A stretch of 64,000 nt of DNA from Eucommia ulmoides (taxonomy: Eukaryota > Streptophyta > Magnoliopsida > Garryales > Eucommiaceae): the NCBI GenBank assembly GCA_016647705.1, contig CM028335.1, positions 40,306,712 through 40,370,711 on the forward strand. Direction: 5' to 3'. The notes below the pieces were generated by a model, which was not told where the DNA came from, ran no database searches, and saw only the letters and a program-made list of their open reading frames with translations. The position numbers were made by a program, and so were the translations under genes. Of this stretch, positions 33,987 through 45,274 are shown one piece after another; the first letter of the stretch is position 1; the number at the start of each line of letters is the position of its first letter.

Positions 33987-35385
33987 TGACTACTCGCAAG
34001 TGTACAAGGTCAAAGTTTTAGTATAATATGATCTTTAAGATCGGGTATCTTATCCACAGGGATTGGTTGTCGTTATTATCAAGTACCGTAATTGTCATGA
34101 CCTAATTTTATCTAGGCGATAAAAAATGTAATTTAATTAATTAATACTAATATTAATATAACCAAATTTAATCTATACTAATTATACTAATACAAGATAG
34201 TTAGGGGATGGATTATCTAGGGATTAACTTTATTTACATAAACGCGTTTGATTTCGTTTAGTTTACAATAATGGTGTTCGACCTATTAGATAATCTCAGT
34301 ACGTAAACTCCCCCCCGCCACCTCTCTTGAGTGTAAGACGAGGGAATACATGACTTCGTGTCAACGAAGAAGTCCCCCTCAACATCTTAACAATCTTAGG
34401 TCACGTGAGTCTTACCCCAACGTTATCGATTGCCCACAATGCAACTCCCTCTTGGGTTCTTGGATCGTTGCGTTGTGTTTACCCTAGTCCGAATCCGGGG
34501 TTACCTCTTCCGAGTGTCAAACTCCGAATTCTCGATATATCTATGTAAGCATAATAAACAAACAATATGGTAAACATAATCAAAATAGCGAAGAACAATA
34601 ATTAAAGAAACAAAAACTCAAACAAAACTACATTTTCATAAATAATATTAATCCCATAGATAATTCATGTTTAACTCGTGGTCATAACCATTTATACATT
34701 GAAAACCGAGCTAAACATGCTCAAACAATTATTCAAGTTAAGAAATAAAAGGAGAAACAGATGAACTTAGCCGTAGTCTGAAGATTAGCCGCTAAAACCG
34801 TCCACCGATCACTTCTCTTTCTCCGTGTGGTAATCTTCTCCTTCGAATTTGTTTGAGCACTCCCCATACTCTTTATCTATTCTATACTAAGCCCTAAGGG
34901 ATCTAATGGCCGAGTATCTTCAAAAGAGAGGAGAGGATAGGGGATTAAATAGAGAAAATATCTAAAAAAATATCTAAATCTGTGCAGAGGTCACTGTTGC
35001 GGCGGTGGAGTACGTCGGTTAAGTGATCGCCTAGGTGGTGAAAAAAGCGGTGGATTCAAGGACCATCCTGTAGTTTCACCACCGCGGCGATGGATCTCAC
35101 TGCTACGGTGGTGGATGTCCAATAAGAATTGGCCCTTTTCTGCATTTTCATCGCCTAGGCCCTCTGGACGCCAGGTAGTGGGTTAGTTTTCATAATTTTT
35201 CCCTCGTGCTCATTTTTTCACCATTTTTTGACGGTTCTTGGTTCTATCTGATCGTTTACACTCCAATTTAATACCTTTTCACCCCACACACCTGATTTGT
35301 ATCAAAAAGAATAAAAACATATTAAAACGTACTAAAAAACTAACAATATTCGATTTGGAAATAGAAAGGTAATTTACACCTATCA
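33987..35385 (-). repeat. 3' LTR of the pol-less element
   Basis: 1399 bases. Related to, but clearly distinct from, the Athila LTR around it: same CGCAAGTGTAC start, CCGAGTGTCAAAC and GTTGTGTTTACCCTAGTCCG blocks, but a different palindrome set (CACCGCGGCGATGG, CATCGCCTAGGC) at about 34990-35170. Confidence 0.9.
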
Positions 35386-36952
35386 AATACCCCCAAACTC
35401 GGAATTTTGCTTGTCCTCGATCAAAATACCCACAAAATACAAGAAAATATAAAAACTAATTACGAAATTGAAAAACACGAAAAACAAATATGTGCAAGTT
35501 TTGAGTATCATCTACCAGCCAAACGAATTATCCCTCATCGGCCCCCAATCCTATCCAGTTCCAACATAAAACACACCATATGGTGTTTTATAATTTCAAT
35601 ATTTATAATAGTAAGCACCATTATAGATCTTGCTAAAGTGTGTTTGTGTTTAAAACTCAAATATATAACTATCCATTAATTGGATTGGATTATCCACCAT
35701 ATAAGCGCATGACAAAAAAAACCCCCAAAGGTATAGGGAATCCATAGGATTGACCAGGGATATATTCTCCACTAATGTAGGCTTGGAAGTTCAAGGAGAT
35801 CATTAGGTCTTGGTTCGGTTTAGGACAAATGGCAAGGGTAAATTGGAAGAGAAACCGGGTTAATGTTGTTAACTTAACATTACCCAAGGCACATCGCTTG
35901 GCACACTCACACTTAAAACCCCATAGATAAATTGTAAACAATCCCAAACAATCTCTTTAAGACCGACATACTCACTTGTCAAGAAGAAACGGAAATAAAA
36001 GCCGTATTTACATTTGATTCTTTTTTTTTCTTTTCTTTTTAACGAACACCCCCCCAAACTTATTCGATTGTTGCAATTTAAGGAGAGTGTGAAAAACAAA
36101 GAAAATTGACAAGTGAGTACTCGAATACCGAACCAATCAAAAGTTCGCCCAAAACCCAACGCTCACATTAAGAAGCATTTGCAACTGCTAGCTTGATTCA
36201 CTTAAAATTGTGCCTTTTGTTAAGTGATAAAGGTTTGGAAAACGTTTAATTGGCTAGGGTATTTGTTTAAGTGTTCAGAATTGAAACGGTTATTAGGCTT
36301 CGAAAGGGTAACGAGGGATAAACATTTTACAAGGTAGGCTTCAAAGGCTCAAGCGACAAAATGACTGCCTAAATCATGTCTTCCGAACTACCTCGCCTAG
36401 GACTTCACCTCGAATTTCCCCCAAATCAAGTTCTAGAAACCCTAATGTCATGAATTTGGGTGATAGATAATCGTTTTTAAATCAATTAGACAGTTATGTA
36501 ATGAGTTTATGTGCTCGTGCAAGTAGGATCTATAATAAATTTTACTAAAATGTAATGTTGAGCACACAAAACATACATGCATTAGTTTTACGCTTGACCT
36601 TAATAAATAACCAGGGGACAGACTCATCATTGGGTAATAGTCCAGATAAAGTCAAAACTCAGCACATACACAACAACTAAACTAAATAAACTAATCCTAA
36701 ACAAACATGCACACGATAAAAATAGTAAAACATACTAACATACTACACATCAACACCAACTTAACATAGGTAATGCCCAAAATGACCTATCAACAATCCC
36801 AATGACAAAATATAGCATTATAATAAAGACGGGGGTTTAGAACACATACTTGGGAGGAAAGACATTCTCGCCTCCGAATCAAATCAGCGAAGATGGATGT
36901 AACTTATTCATTTCCTTGGGTTGCCTTCCAAGAAGCGCTTGGTTTAAGGTCG
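35386..36952 (-). other. Long non-coding 3' region of the pol-less element
   Basis: Begins next to the LTR with AATACCCCCAAACTCGG, a reversed purine tract, and is alignable with 39595-41340 of the host Athila (for example CTAATGTAGGCTT and TACCGAACCAATCAAAAGTT in both). A second purine tract of the same wording lies at about 36047-36062. Short ORFs here are not conserved between the copies. No gene is supported. Confidence 0.75.
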
Positions 36953-37855
36953 TCAGCCTGACACGCCAAAGTGCTCGTCAAAGAATGATTTCTGCCCACA
37001 GTAAGTGTCGTACAACACTACATATGGGTCTTGGTTCAGTACGCCCTCAAGACTGGTGAGATTTGCCTCTGATCGGCCCAGGCTTTCATCAGGATGCTCC
37101 ACCGACTCATGTACTTGGTGGGCATTGAAGAACATTGCTAATGGCAGCGAAGGATCAATGAGCCACACCGGATCCTCATAAATATGATAGTCTTGGATCG
37201 GGTGCGGCGTCACCAACTGGAATTTGAATGGTGAAAATTCACAACAATTGATGTGTGAATCTCCATCGATCTCACCCCAGTACCTCCCGCTTGTCTCCGG
37301 TTCCTCGTGGTGGCTTTTGCAATAGGATTTGATTTGTTCGCCTCTTAGTGCCACCACGTCTGACTCAGACTCAATCATACAGATAAGCTGACCGATTTGT
37401 GTCTGCAAAGACGTTACGGTCGTATCGATTTCAATACAAATCATCTCAATATTGTCATGATGATCCTCGTGCTCATTTAGCCAGTCATTTGTCTCCCTCC
37501 AAAATGCTTGAGTCTTCCCAATAAATTCAGCTAATATCTTTTCTAGGGGGGAAGACTCCATATCTTGGACTGAGGTGTCAATTCGTGGCGCCATAGAATT
37601 GAGGCTCTGATAATCAAAGGCCGCCATGTCTTCCAACAACAAATGGGCTTCATCTACGTTTAGTCGGTCGAAATAGGTGGTATCGTTTTCTTTTTCAACC
37701 CACATTCTGGTTGCGGCTTGTAACCCGTCGAGGAAGTTCAGTAGTTGACATTCCCTCGAGAACCAGTGATTCGAAAATCGAAGTAGCAAATCCTTGTAAC
37801 GATCAGTAAAATAGCTCGGAATCCTGTCGAAAGAAACACAAGAGTACTTGTCGAT
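36953..37855 (-). CDS. Gag-like protein of the pol-less element, N-terminally truncated
   Basis: An uninterrupted frame of about 300 codons from just after a stop at 37856-37858; no good ATG lies at the start, and the first 22 codons precede a TTG used in simple ORF calling. Early residues (DRYKDLLLRFSNHWFSRECQ, then LLNFLDGLQ) match the helical end of Athila Gag, where family members read FYNGL. DEAHLLLEDMAAFDYQSL fits the adjoining conserved DEA..LLE.MA motif. The middle has coiled-coil character (TTVTSLQTQIGQLI), also typical of Athila Gag. The last ~110 residues (from about DSHINCCEFSPF) match nothing I know. The usual zinc-knuckle-less Gag role is RNA packaging and particle assembly. The missing N-terminal half may mean a truncated gene or a spliced start. 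Confidence 0.65.
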   Translation of the reverse strand: MDKYSCVSFDRIPSYFTDRYKDLLLRFSNHWFSRECQLLNFLDGLQAATRMWVEKENDTTYFDRLNVDEAHLLLEDMAAFDYQSLNSMAPRIDTSVQDMESSPLEKILAEFIGKTQAFWRETNDWLNEHEDHHDNIEMICIEIDTTVTSLQTQIGQLICMIESESDVVALRGEQIKSYCKSHHEEPETSGRYWGEIDGDSHINCCEFSPFKFQLVTPHPIQDYHIYEDPVWLIDPSLPLAMFFNAHQVHESVEHPDESLGRSEANLTSLEGVLNQDPYVVLYDTYCGQKSFFDEHFGVSG

Positions 37856-37972
37856 CTAACATCTTCAAGCACCCTGCAGGAAAACAAAAATAAAAAACTA
37901 CAAACGAAAAAATTATAAACAAAATAAATGCCAAAAACTTGTACACCGAACATTTTTTACACGCTCGTGTAT

Positions 37973-39583
37973 TGACTACTTGCAAGTGTACGAGGTCAAA
38001 ATTTTAGTAGAATGTGATTTTTTAGATCGGGTATCGTATCCACAGGGATTGGTTGTCGTTATTATCAAGTACCGTAATTGTCATGACCTAATTTTATTTA
38101 GGTAATAAAAAATGTAATTTAATTAATTAATACTAATACTAATATAACCTAATTTAATCTATACTAATTATACTAATACGAGATAGTTAGGGGTTGATTA
38201 TCTGGGGATTAACTTTATTTACTTAAACACGTTTGATTTCGTTTAGTTTACAATAATAGTATTCGACCTATTCGACAATCGCAGTTCGTAAACTCCCCCG
38301 CTACCTCTCCCAAGTGTAAGACGAGGGAATACGCGACTTCGTGTCAACAAAGAAGTCCCCTTCAATGTTTTAACGACCCTAGGTCACGTGAGTCTCGCCC
38401 CAACGTCATTGATTGCACACAATCCAACTCCCTCTCGGGTTATTGGATCGTCACGTTGTGTTTACCCTATCGACAATCTCAGTTCGTAAACTCTCCCGCC
38501 ACCTCTCCCGATTGTAAGACGTGGGAATACGCAACTTCGTGTCAACGAAGAAGTCCCCCTCAACATATTAACAATCCTAGGTCACGTGAGTCTTTCCCCA
38601 ACGTCATCGATTGCCCACAATCCAACTCCCTCCCGGGTTATTGGATCGTCGCGTTGTGTTTACCCTAGTCCGAATCCGGGGTTACCTCTTCCGAGTGTCA
38701 AACCCCGAATTCTCGATATATCTATCTATGTATAATAAGCAAACAATACGGTGAACACAATCAAAATAGCGAAGAACAATCATTAAAGAAACAAAAACTC
38801 AAACAAAGCTACGTTTTCATAAATAATATTAATCCCATAGATAATCCACGTTTAACTCGTTGTCATGACCGTTTATACATTGAAAACTGAGCTAAACATG
38901 CTCAAACAATTATTGAAGTTAAGAAATAAAAGGAGAAACAGATGAACTTAGCCCGAAGATTAGCTGCTAAAACCGTCCACCGATCACTTCTCCTTCTCCG
39001 CGTGGTAATCTTCTCCTTCGGATTTGTTTGAGCACTCTCCATACTCTTTCTCTATTCTATACGAAGCCCTAAGGGCTCTAATGGCTGGGGATCTTCAAAG
39101 GAGAGGATAGGAGAGGGGATTAAATAGAGAAAATATCTCAAAAAATATCTAAATCTATATAGAGGTCACCATCACGGCGGTGGAGTATGTTGGTTAAGTG
39201 ATTGCCTAGGCGGTGAAGAAATCGATGGATTTAGGAACCATCTTACAGTTTCACCACCGCGACGGTGGATCTCACCACTGCGACAGTGGATGTCCAGCAA
39301 GAATTGGCCCTTCTCTACATTTTCACCGCCTGGGCGATGGACTGGATGGCTAGGCGGGGGGCTAGTTTTCAAAATTTTGCCCTCGTGCTTATTTTTCCAC
39401 CATTCTTTGACTGTTCTTGGTCTGATCTGATCGTTTACGCTCCGATTTCATACATTTTCACCCCACACACCTGATTTATAGCAAAAATAATAAAAACATA
39501 TTAAAACGTACTAAAATGTACTAAACGTACTCGAAAACTAACATTGTTCGGTTTGGAAATAGAAAGGTAATTTACACCTATCA
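37973..39583 (-). repeat. 5' LTR of the pol-less element, with an internal duplication
   Basis: 1611 bases, about 212 longer than its partner; most of the excess is a 198-base tandem duplication at 38273-38670. Otherwise collinear with 33987-35385. Confidence 0.9.
38273..38670. repeat. 198-base tandem duplication in one LTR only
   Basis: Unit 1 starts CGACAATCGCAGTTCGTAAA at 38273 and unit 2 CGACAATCTCAGTTCGTAAA at 38471. Both run through GTGTCAACAAAGAAG/GTGTCAACGAAGAAG and CACGTGAGTCT to GTTGTGTTTACCCTA. The two units differ at many positions and the partner LTR has a single unit. Confidence 0.88.
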
Positions 39584-39594
39584 TCAACCTATCA

Positions 39595-40263
39595 AATACC
39601 CTCAAACTTGAAATTTTTCTAGCCCTCAAACAAAACACCCTTACACTAAAATAAACTATGACAACTAATTAATGAACTTAAATACTAAAAACAAAAAAAA
39701 CACGAACGAACTAAAAGTAACGACATGTGAGTTTTGAATTCAAACTAATCAACCAAAAAGTTTTTCCTTCAACGGCCCCCAATTATATCAAGTTCAAGAA
39801 TAAAACGCACCATGTGGTTTTCTAGAATTTCAACATTTAATATCATTAAACGCCATTTTAGATCCTTTCCAAGTGTGTGTGCGTGAAAACTTAAATATAC
39901 AACCATCCAAAGACCGAATTGGATTGTCCACCAACAAAGTTCATGACTTAATACCGATAAGGTATAGGATTTCCATATGCCAGACTGGGTTCCACTATCC
40001 ATTAATGTAGGCTTAGAAATTCAAAAAGATAAAATGGACTTGGTTTGTTTTTTTTTTTTTTTTTTTTTTTTGTCAATTGGCCAAGGGTATATCGGGAATA
40101 TAAAACAAGTAAACGTCATTAACTCAACGATACCCAAGGAACATGCTTGGCACTCAATCACACTTGTACCGACAAAGATCAATCTGAAACAACCTCGAAC
40201 TAACATTTCAAAACGCAATACTCACTTGTCTAAACAAACAAAAATAAAACTATATTTACATAT

Positions 40264-40297
<34 letters not shown>

Positions 40298-41340
40298 CTC
40301 ATATTCCCAAACTTATTTACTTTGTCCAATTTCACGGGTGTGAAAATACGATAGAAAAATGACAATTGAGTACTCGAATACCGAACCAATCAAAAGTTTG
40401 CCCAAAACCCAACCGTTCACTTCAAGTAGCATAAACAAATGCTAACTTGATTTCAACTCAATTTGTGCCTTAGGTTTAACGATAGTGGTTTGGAAAAAAT
40501 TTAATTGGCCAGGGTATTTGTTACGTGTTCAGAATTGAAATGGCTAACAGGCTTTGACAGGGTAACGAGAGATAAAACATATTTCATGGAAGGCTTCAAC
40601 GCTCAAGCGATTAAAATGAATGCTTAAATCATATCTCCTGAACTGCCTCGCCTAGGATTTGGCCTCGAATTTCCCCTAATTAGGTTCTAGAATCCCTAAA
40701 ATTATAATGAACTTGGCTACTGAATAATCGGCGTCAAATCAATTGAATAGCTAGTACATTGAGTCTACGTGCTTGTGCAAATTAGGATCCACAATGACTT
40801 TTACCAAATCAAAATGTCAAGCACACAAAACACACATGAATGGGCATTACCCTTGACTTCGATAAACAACTAGGGGATAACTTCATCATCGGGTAATGGC
40901 CCAGAAGAACTACAAAACTCATCACACAAAACTACTACTACTAACACACTTATACTAATACTAACGAACATGCATACAATTCGCTAAACAACCACAACAC
41001 AACAATTAGCAACTAAACATGCATGAAATTTAACTACAATTTAACTTAAACTACAAAACATTTAAGAACTATTTAAAGTTAACTACATACCCAACATTAA
41101 CTACTTAACCAACAAAATTCATTGAACTAGAAAAAACATAAAATACATAAAATATTCAAAACAAAACATCAACATCCCAAAACATATAATAAACATCCCG
41201 TATACAAAAGAATATAGACATCCCCCTAAACTTAGACTGGTCAATGTCCACAGTGACCCAACAACGATCCCAACAATAGGCATGTAGCATGATGACGAAG
41301 AGGGTTGTGAACACTTACTTGGAAGGTGAGACATTAAAGT
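39595..41340 (-). other. Long non-coding region between Athila envelope-position ORF and 3' LTR
   Basis: Starts with the terminal purine tract (reverse of AATACCCTCAAACTT). Two further tracts of the same wording lie at 40305-40314 and 41219-41233. Poly-T runs at about 40049-40071 and 40265-40296. Homologous to 35386-36952. ORFs here are low-complexity shadows; no gene is supported. Confidence 0.75.
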
Positions 41341-41345
41341 TTCAC

Positions 41346-42478
41346 CTCCTACTGACCGTTGTGAGGAATTTCATCCCCACTGCCGTCGTGGTAGGATGGA
41401 TTGTGTGGTGGTTGTCGAAGATGTGCCGGGAATTGGGGCATCGCGGGGTAGCTGCTCATATTATAACCAACCGACCTTTCGAAGTAGTACAATACCTGAT
41501 GCATATTCTGGTTGTACTGCTCCTGGTACATTCAGAATTCAACGTTTTCATTTCGAATTGCGGCGGCATCTAGCCATAGAGCCTATAGTTGCTCCTCCTG
41601 ATATACCACTTGTTGGGCTGTAGACGACCCTGCTTCTTCTTCCTCTTGGCCCTCAACCTCGTTACTCCAAATTCATTTCCTAGCCGAGAAATCCAAAGGT
41701 CTTTTGGGGAGACACAAGCTATTAACAGAGATTGCCACACCCGTCTTCAGAAAAAGCTCTGTAAGAAGAGAGAGGAAGGGCATACCGATTTTATGTTCCG
41801 GATGGCATATTGGATGGAAGAATTGACGAGAAAACCAACATTCAATGGCTTACCAGTCTCAATAGCATAAAGATTCAATGCTCTGTCTTTTGTAACATCA
41901 GTCAAATGAATCGTCGGGTGCAGTTTGGCGTATATAAAATGGAACCATATTTTTAGAAATTTGTTCAGGTACTCGGATGGGAAAATAGCTAGATCTGGAC
42001 CCGTATGTAACCAATGCACATTGCCGAAACAAATCGTCTGGATCACCATTTTTAGATCTTCTTTCTCCATGTCTTCATCCGAATTTTCTTCTGGTTCCTT
42101 AGGAACCAACCCCAGGAGCTCATTTATGGTTTTAGCATCAAACTTCACCACACGAGTTCAGACCCTAGTCTGGTGGTTCTCGGCTTCTATGGCATTGGCG
42201 AAGAATTTACGAACCAAAGCGATATCGCCTGGGCCCGGCTATCTACACAAGCCTTGCCAACCTCTTTTCCGTATTACATTTGCAATTTCGTCCGGAAGCT
42301 TATTTATTTCGACAAAGCCGCGCTCACCAATGTAATTACGCTTGTGCTCAAACCGATTAAAATGTTAGTTCGCTCGTTTCAAAATGAATTGGCTTGAGTC
42401 ATAATTTGAGGCGGGGTCGCCGGATCGCGAACCGGATCCTTCACCGCTTTGATGTTTCACAGCGGCTTTCTTTGGCAT
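41346..42478 (-). pseudogene. Athila envelope-position ORF (putative plant transposon protein domain)
   Basis: ATG at 42478 starts MPKKAAVKHQSGEGSGSRSG, a basic Ser/Gly-rich head. After a frameshift comes GFVEINKLPDEIANVIRKRG, and then the conserved domain: VRKFFANAIEAEN, TRVVKFDAKTINELLGLVP, WLHTGPDLAIFPSEYLNKF, FIYAKLHPTIHLTDVTKDRA and LNLYAIETGKPLNVG. It ends with a Gln/Tyr/Pro-rich tail (YQEQYNQNMHQVLYYFERSV) near 41349. In Athila and Calypso an ORF of this kind sits where retroviruses have env; whether it acts as an envelope is unproven. Stops at about 42230 and 42155 and a frameshift break it. Confidence 0.75.
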
Positions 42479-43068
42479 AGTTTCTTTTCAATTCAACACG
42501 CAATAATTGGACATCAAATCACAATAAAGATCTTCACAAATCAATAAATTGAACTAACCCTTCAAGAACACCAACAATCCTCAAATACAACACACAATGC
42601 ACAAGATTTCAACACAAAATGCTTAAACTTCTAAATAAGTCTTGGATCTAACAAACAAACCACCACAAAAAAAAAGTGTTCTTCACCAAAAACTGACCCA
42701 AAATCTCAATACAATGAAAATCGCAATAGGGTATCAAGGGTTCCACATCAACATTCCAATTTCTCAACCAAACTTCAAATCAACAAACAAATCACAACAA
42801 TATTGTAGCACACAGTGTAATGGTGTTTCAAAACAACTTACTTGATGAGTATTTCAGTGCCCAATGGTTGGAAATTGAAGATCTCGAACTCCAACCCTAA
42901 AATCACAACAATAGTGTTTTGAATGTGAATTTGTGGTTGATTTGTGGTGGGGATCTTTGTTTTTGAGTATGAGAGAAAGGATTTTGAGGTTTGAATTGGT
43001 TTGGGAGAAAAATTAGAAAAGTTTTCGAGAGTTAGGGTTTGAGAAATTTGGAAACAAGAAATGGCGCT

Positions 43069-43192
43069 CCTATTTATCGAAATAGGGGTACCATCACTGC
43101 AGCGATGAAAGAGCAGTGACCATTATGACTTGTCGTCGCTGCAACGATGGAACAACATATTGTTTTCTACTTTATAGTCACTGCAGTGATGG
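43069..43192 (-). promoter_or_regulatory. Candidate internal promoter upstream of the envelope-position ORF
   Basis: Three palindromes of the LTR type lie at 43091-43107 (CACTGCAGCGATG), 43134-43149 (CGCTGCAACGATGG) and 43178-43192 (CACTGCAGTGATGG). Downstream on the minus strand a CCCCTATTTCGATAAATAGG stretch holds a TATA-like ATAAATA (43071-43077), followed by a CT/A-rich, leader-like stretch to about 42850. The same combination occurs in the LTRs. Promoter activity is inferred. Confidence 0.45.
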
Positions 43193-43459
43193 AAGGCTTG
43201 TAGGCCTTCTTCTGGTTTTTTTGCATTTTTTTTCAAACGGCCGGCCACCACTTCATTTCCGTTCCGCTATTTCTTCACGTTTAAAATTATATAACGTCCT
43301 CGAACATCTAAGCTTCTCAATTCACTCACAAACTTGCATCGTGACCACTTAAACCTCGAAAAAGTTACTATAGCAAAAATTGGCGAAAACCAATCCCATG
43401 GGTTGTATATTAAAAAATACGCTTGATTTACCGTCCTTAACTAGACTTAGCAATGATCT

Positions 43460-44800
43460 ACATCATTCATCAACAAGGGAGATACTTTCCACAACTCGTT
43501 CTTCATTCTCAAAATAGTGCTTGATTATCTCCTCGTTGACTCAAAAAATCTGTCCGTCGTCACCTTCAAATTCAACTGAGCTGAATGGAAATATTTGCTT
43601 GATCTGGAATGGTCCGGACCATCTGGACTTCAGTTTCCCAGGAAAGAGTCTTTGTCGAGAATTGAAAAAGTAAGACTTGTTGTCTCGGGCTAAACACTCT
43701 TCTAACGATGTGCTTGTCGTGCCATTTCGTTCTTATATACCTCGTTCTGAAATTCCTCTATCTCATTGAGTTGAAGAAGACGTTGTTGCCCCGAAGCATT
43801 GAGATCAAAATTAAGCTTCTTTAGCACCCAATAGGCACGATGCTCCAATTCAACTGGCAAATGACACACTTTCCCAAACACCAACCGATACAGCGACATT
43901 TCAATCGATGTTTTAAAAGCCGTGTGGTATGCCCATAGTGCATCATCTAATTTCACCGCCCAATCCTTACGGTCAGAGTGAACCATCTTCTCTAAGATCT
44001 ATTTTATTTCTCGATTGGACACTTTGACTTGGCCGTTTGTTTGGGGACGGTAGGGAAGCGCCACCTTGTGCCGTACTCCATACTTTGTTAGTAGAGTATT
44101 GAACATTTTGTTGCAGAAGTGGGTTCCTTCATCACTAATGATGGCTCGAGAAGTTTCGAACCTTGTCATTATGTTCTTATGAAGGAATTTTAGAACCACT
44201 TTGGCATCGTTGGTTGGCGTGGCCACCATCTCTACCCATTTTGACACATAATCCACCGCCAACAAGATATACTCCTGACCAAATAACGGAGGAAGCGGTC
44301 CCATGAAATTAATCCCCCAAACGTCAAAGAGCTCTAACTCGAGAAAGGATGTTAAGGGAAACTCATGCCGCCTCGAGAAGTTGTCGACCTTTTGGCATCG
44401 ATCACAGGTTTTTACAAATGTGTATGAATTACGAAAAAAAGTTGGCCAATAAAAACCCGACTGAAGCACTTTAGCAGCCGTCCATGTTGCTCCAAAATTT
44501 CCCCCCACACAGCGACGAGTGGCAATGATATATAATACTTGCCATTTTCTCTTCTGAAACACAATGCCGGATGACTTGGTCAGTATATTTCTTGAACAAC
44601 ATCGGGTCATCCCACATATAATGCTTCACATCAAATAATAATTTCTTCCTTTGGGTACTTGATAGGTCCGGCGGCAACACCTTGCACGCAAGATAGTTGA
44701 TTGTATTTGCGAACCACGAAAGTTTAACTTCAACATTGAACAATTGCTCGTCCAAGAAAACTTCCATGATACATGAATCATCACCAACATCTTCTAACAC
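43460..44800 (-). pseudogene. Athila integrase, catalytically dead
   Basis: Zinc-binding region with CDRCQKV at about 44385-44410. The core keeps MGPLPPLFGQEYILLAVDYV and SRAIISDEGTHFCNK, ending LPYRPQTNGQVKVSNREIK. In the DDE triad the first Asp is Asn (WGINFMGP where the family has WGID), the second Asp (ISDEG) is kept, and the Glu is Lys (GQVKVSN where the family has AEVSN or VEVSN). The C-terminal part continues after a stop through VLLFQ/LFNSRLKLFPG and KSRWSGPFQIKQIFPF to about 43460. Inactive on two of three catalytic positions. Confidence 0.88.
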
Positions 44801-44803
44801 GAG

Positions 44804-45274
44804 TCAGGAGAGATGATTAGCTACCACATTCTCACTCCCGTTTTTGTCTCTAATCTCAACATCAAATTCCTGAAGCAAAAGAATCCATCGTATTAGATGG
44901 GACTTGGCATCCTTCTTTGCAAATAAGTACCGAATGGTGGCTTGGTCTGTATAGATGATCACCCTGGACCCTATAATGTAACAGCGGAACTTATCACAAG
45001 TAAAGACCACTGCCAACATCCCCTTCTCTGTGGTGGTGTAATTCTCTTGAGCGTCATTTAGCGTTTTGCTTGCATAGTATATGGATCAGAAAATCTTCTC
45101 CTTGTTTTGGCCTAAAATAGCTCCAACCGGAGCGACTATAATTGGACCCGAGATCAATTTCTCCTTCATTGCATTGAACACTCCAACACAAGCATCATAA
45201 AAAATGAAAAAGGCTTCCTTTTCAAGTAAATGGCATAACGACTTCACCGTTTTAGAAAAATATTTGATTAAATG
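44804..45274 (-). pseudogene. Athila RNase H remnant
   Basis: The open part 45019-44804 reads [40 protein letters not shown] and [20 protein letters not shown], ending NVVANHLS, in the order seen in Athila pol. The preceding stretch to 45274 holds the RT thumb-to-RNase H linker (PLCHLLEKEA-, GAILGQNKEKIF-like) with stops. The DQA position keeps the catalytic Asp. Confidence 0.8.

Larger units (their letters stand above)
33987..39583 (-). mobile_element. Pol-less LTR element with gag-like ORF (TR-GAG-type), nested in the Athila 3' LTR
   Basis: LTRs at 33987-35385 and 37973-39583 start TGACTACTCGC/TGACTACTTGC and end TTTACACCTATCA. The flanking duplication is tcaac (33982-33986 and 39584-39588). 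The internal 2.6 kb holds one gag-like frame (36953-37855) and a long non-coding region ending in a purine tract; protease, RT, RNase H and integrase are absent. Next to the 5' LTR the words CAAGTTTTTGGC repeat those beside the Athila primer site, but the site itself is eroded. Such elements must borrow enzymes, plausibly from Athila relatives. Confidence 0.85.

Noticed and set aside
35407..35679. 90-codon plus-strand ORF and neighbouring minus-strand ORFs to 36630
   Set aside because: Lie in the non-coding 3' region shared with 39595-41340, where the equivalent frames are not conserved.
39977..40354. 125-codon plus-strand ORF
   Set aside because: Two poly-T tracts give poly-Phe; no domain, not conserved in the homologous region.
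41289..42397. Plus-strand ORFs of 74-136 codons
   Set aside because: Antisense to the Athila envelope-position ORF, which has the recognisable domain.
41346..42478. Endogenous virus envelope gene
   Set aside because: The domain is the plant-transposon type found in Athila; no viral envelope family signature was recognised.
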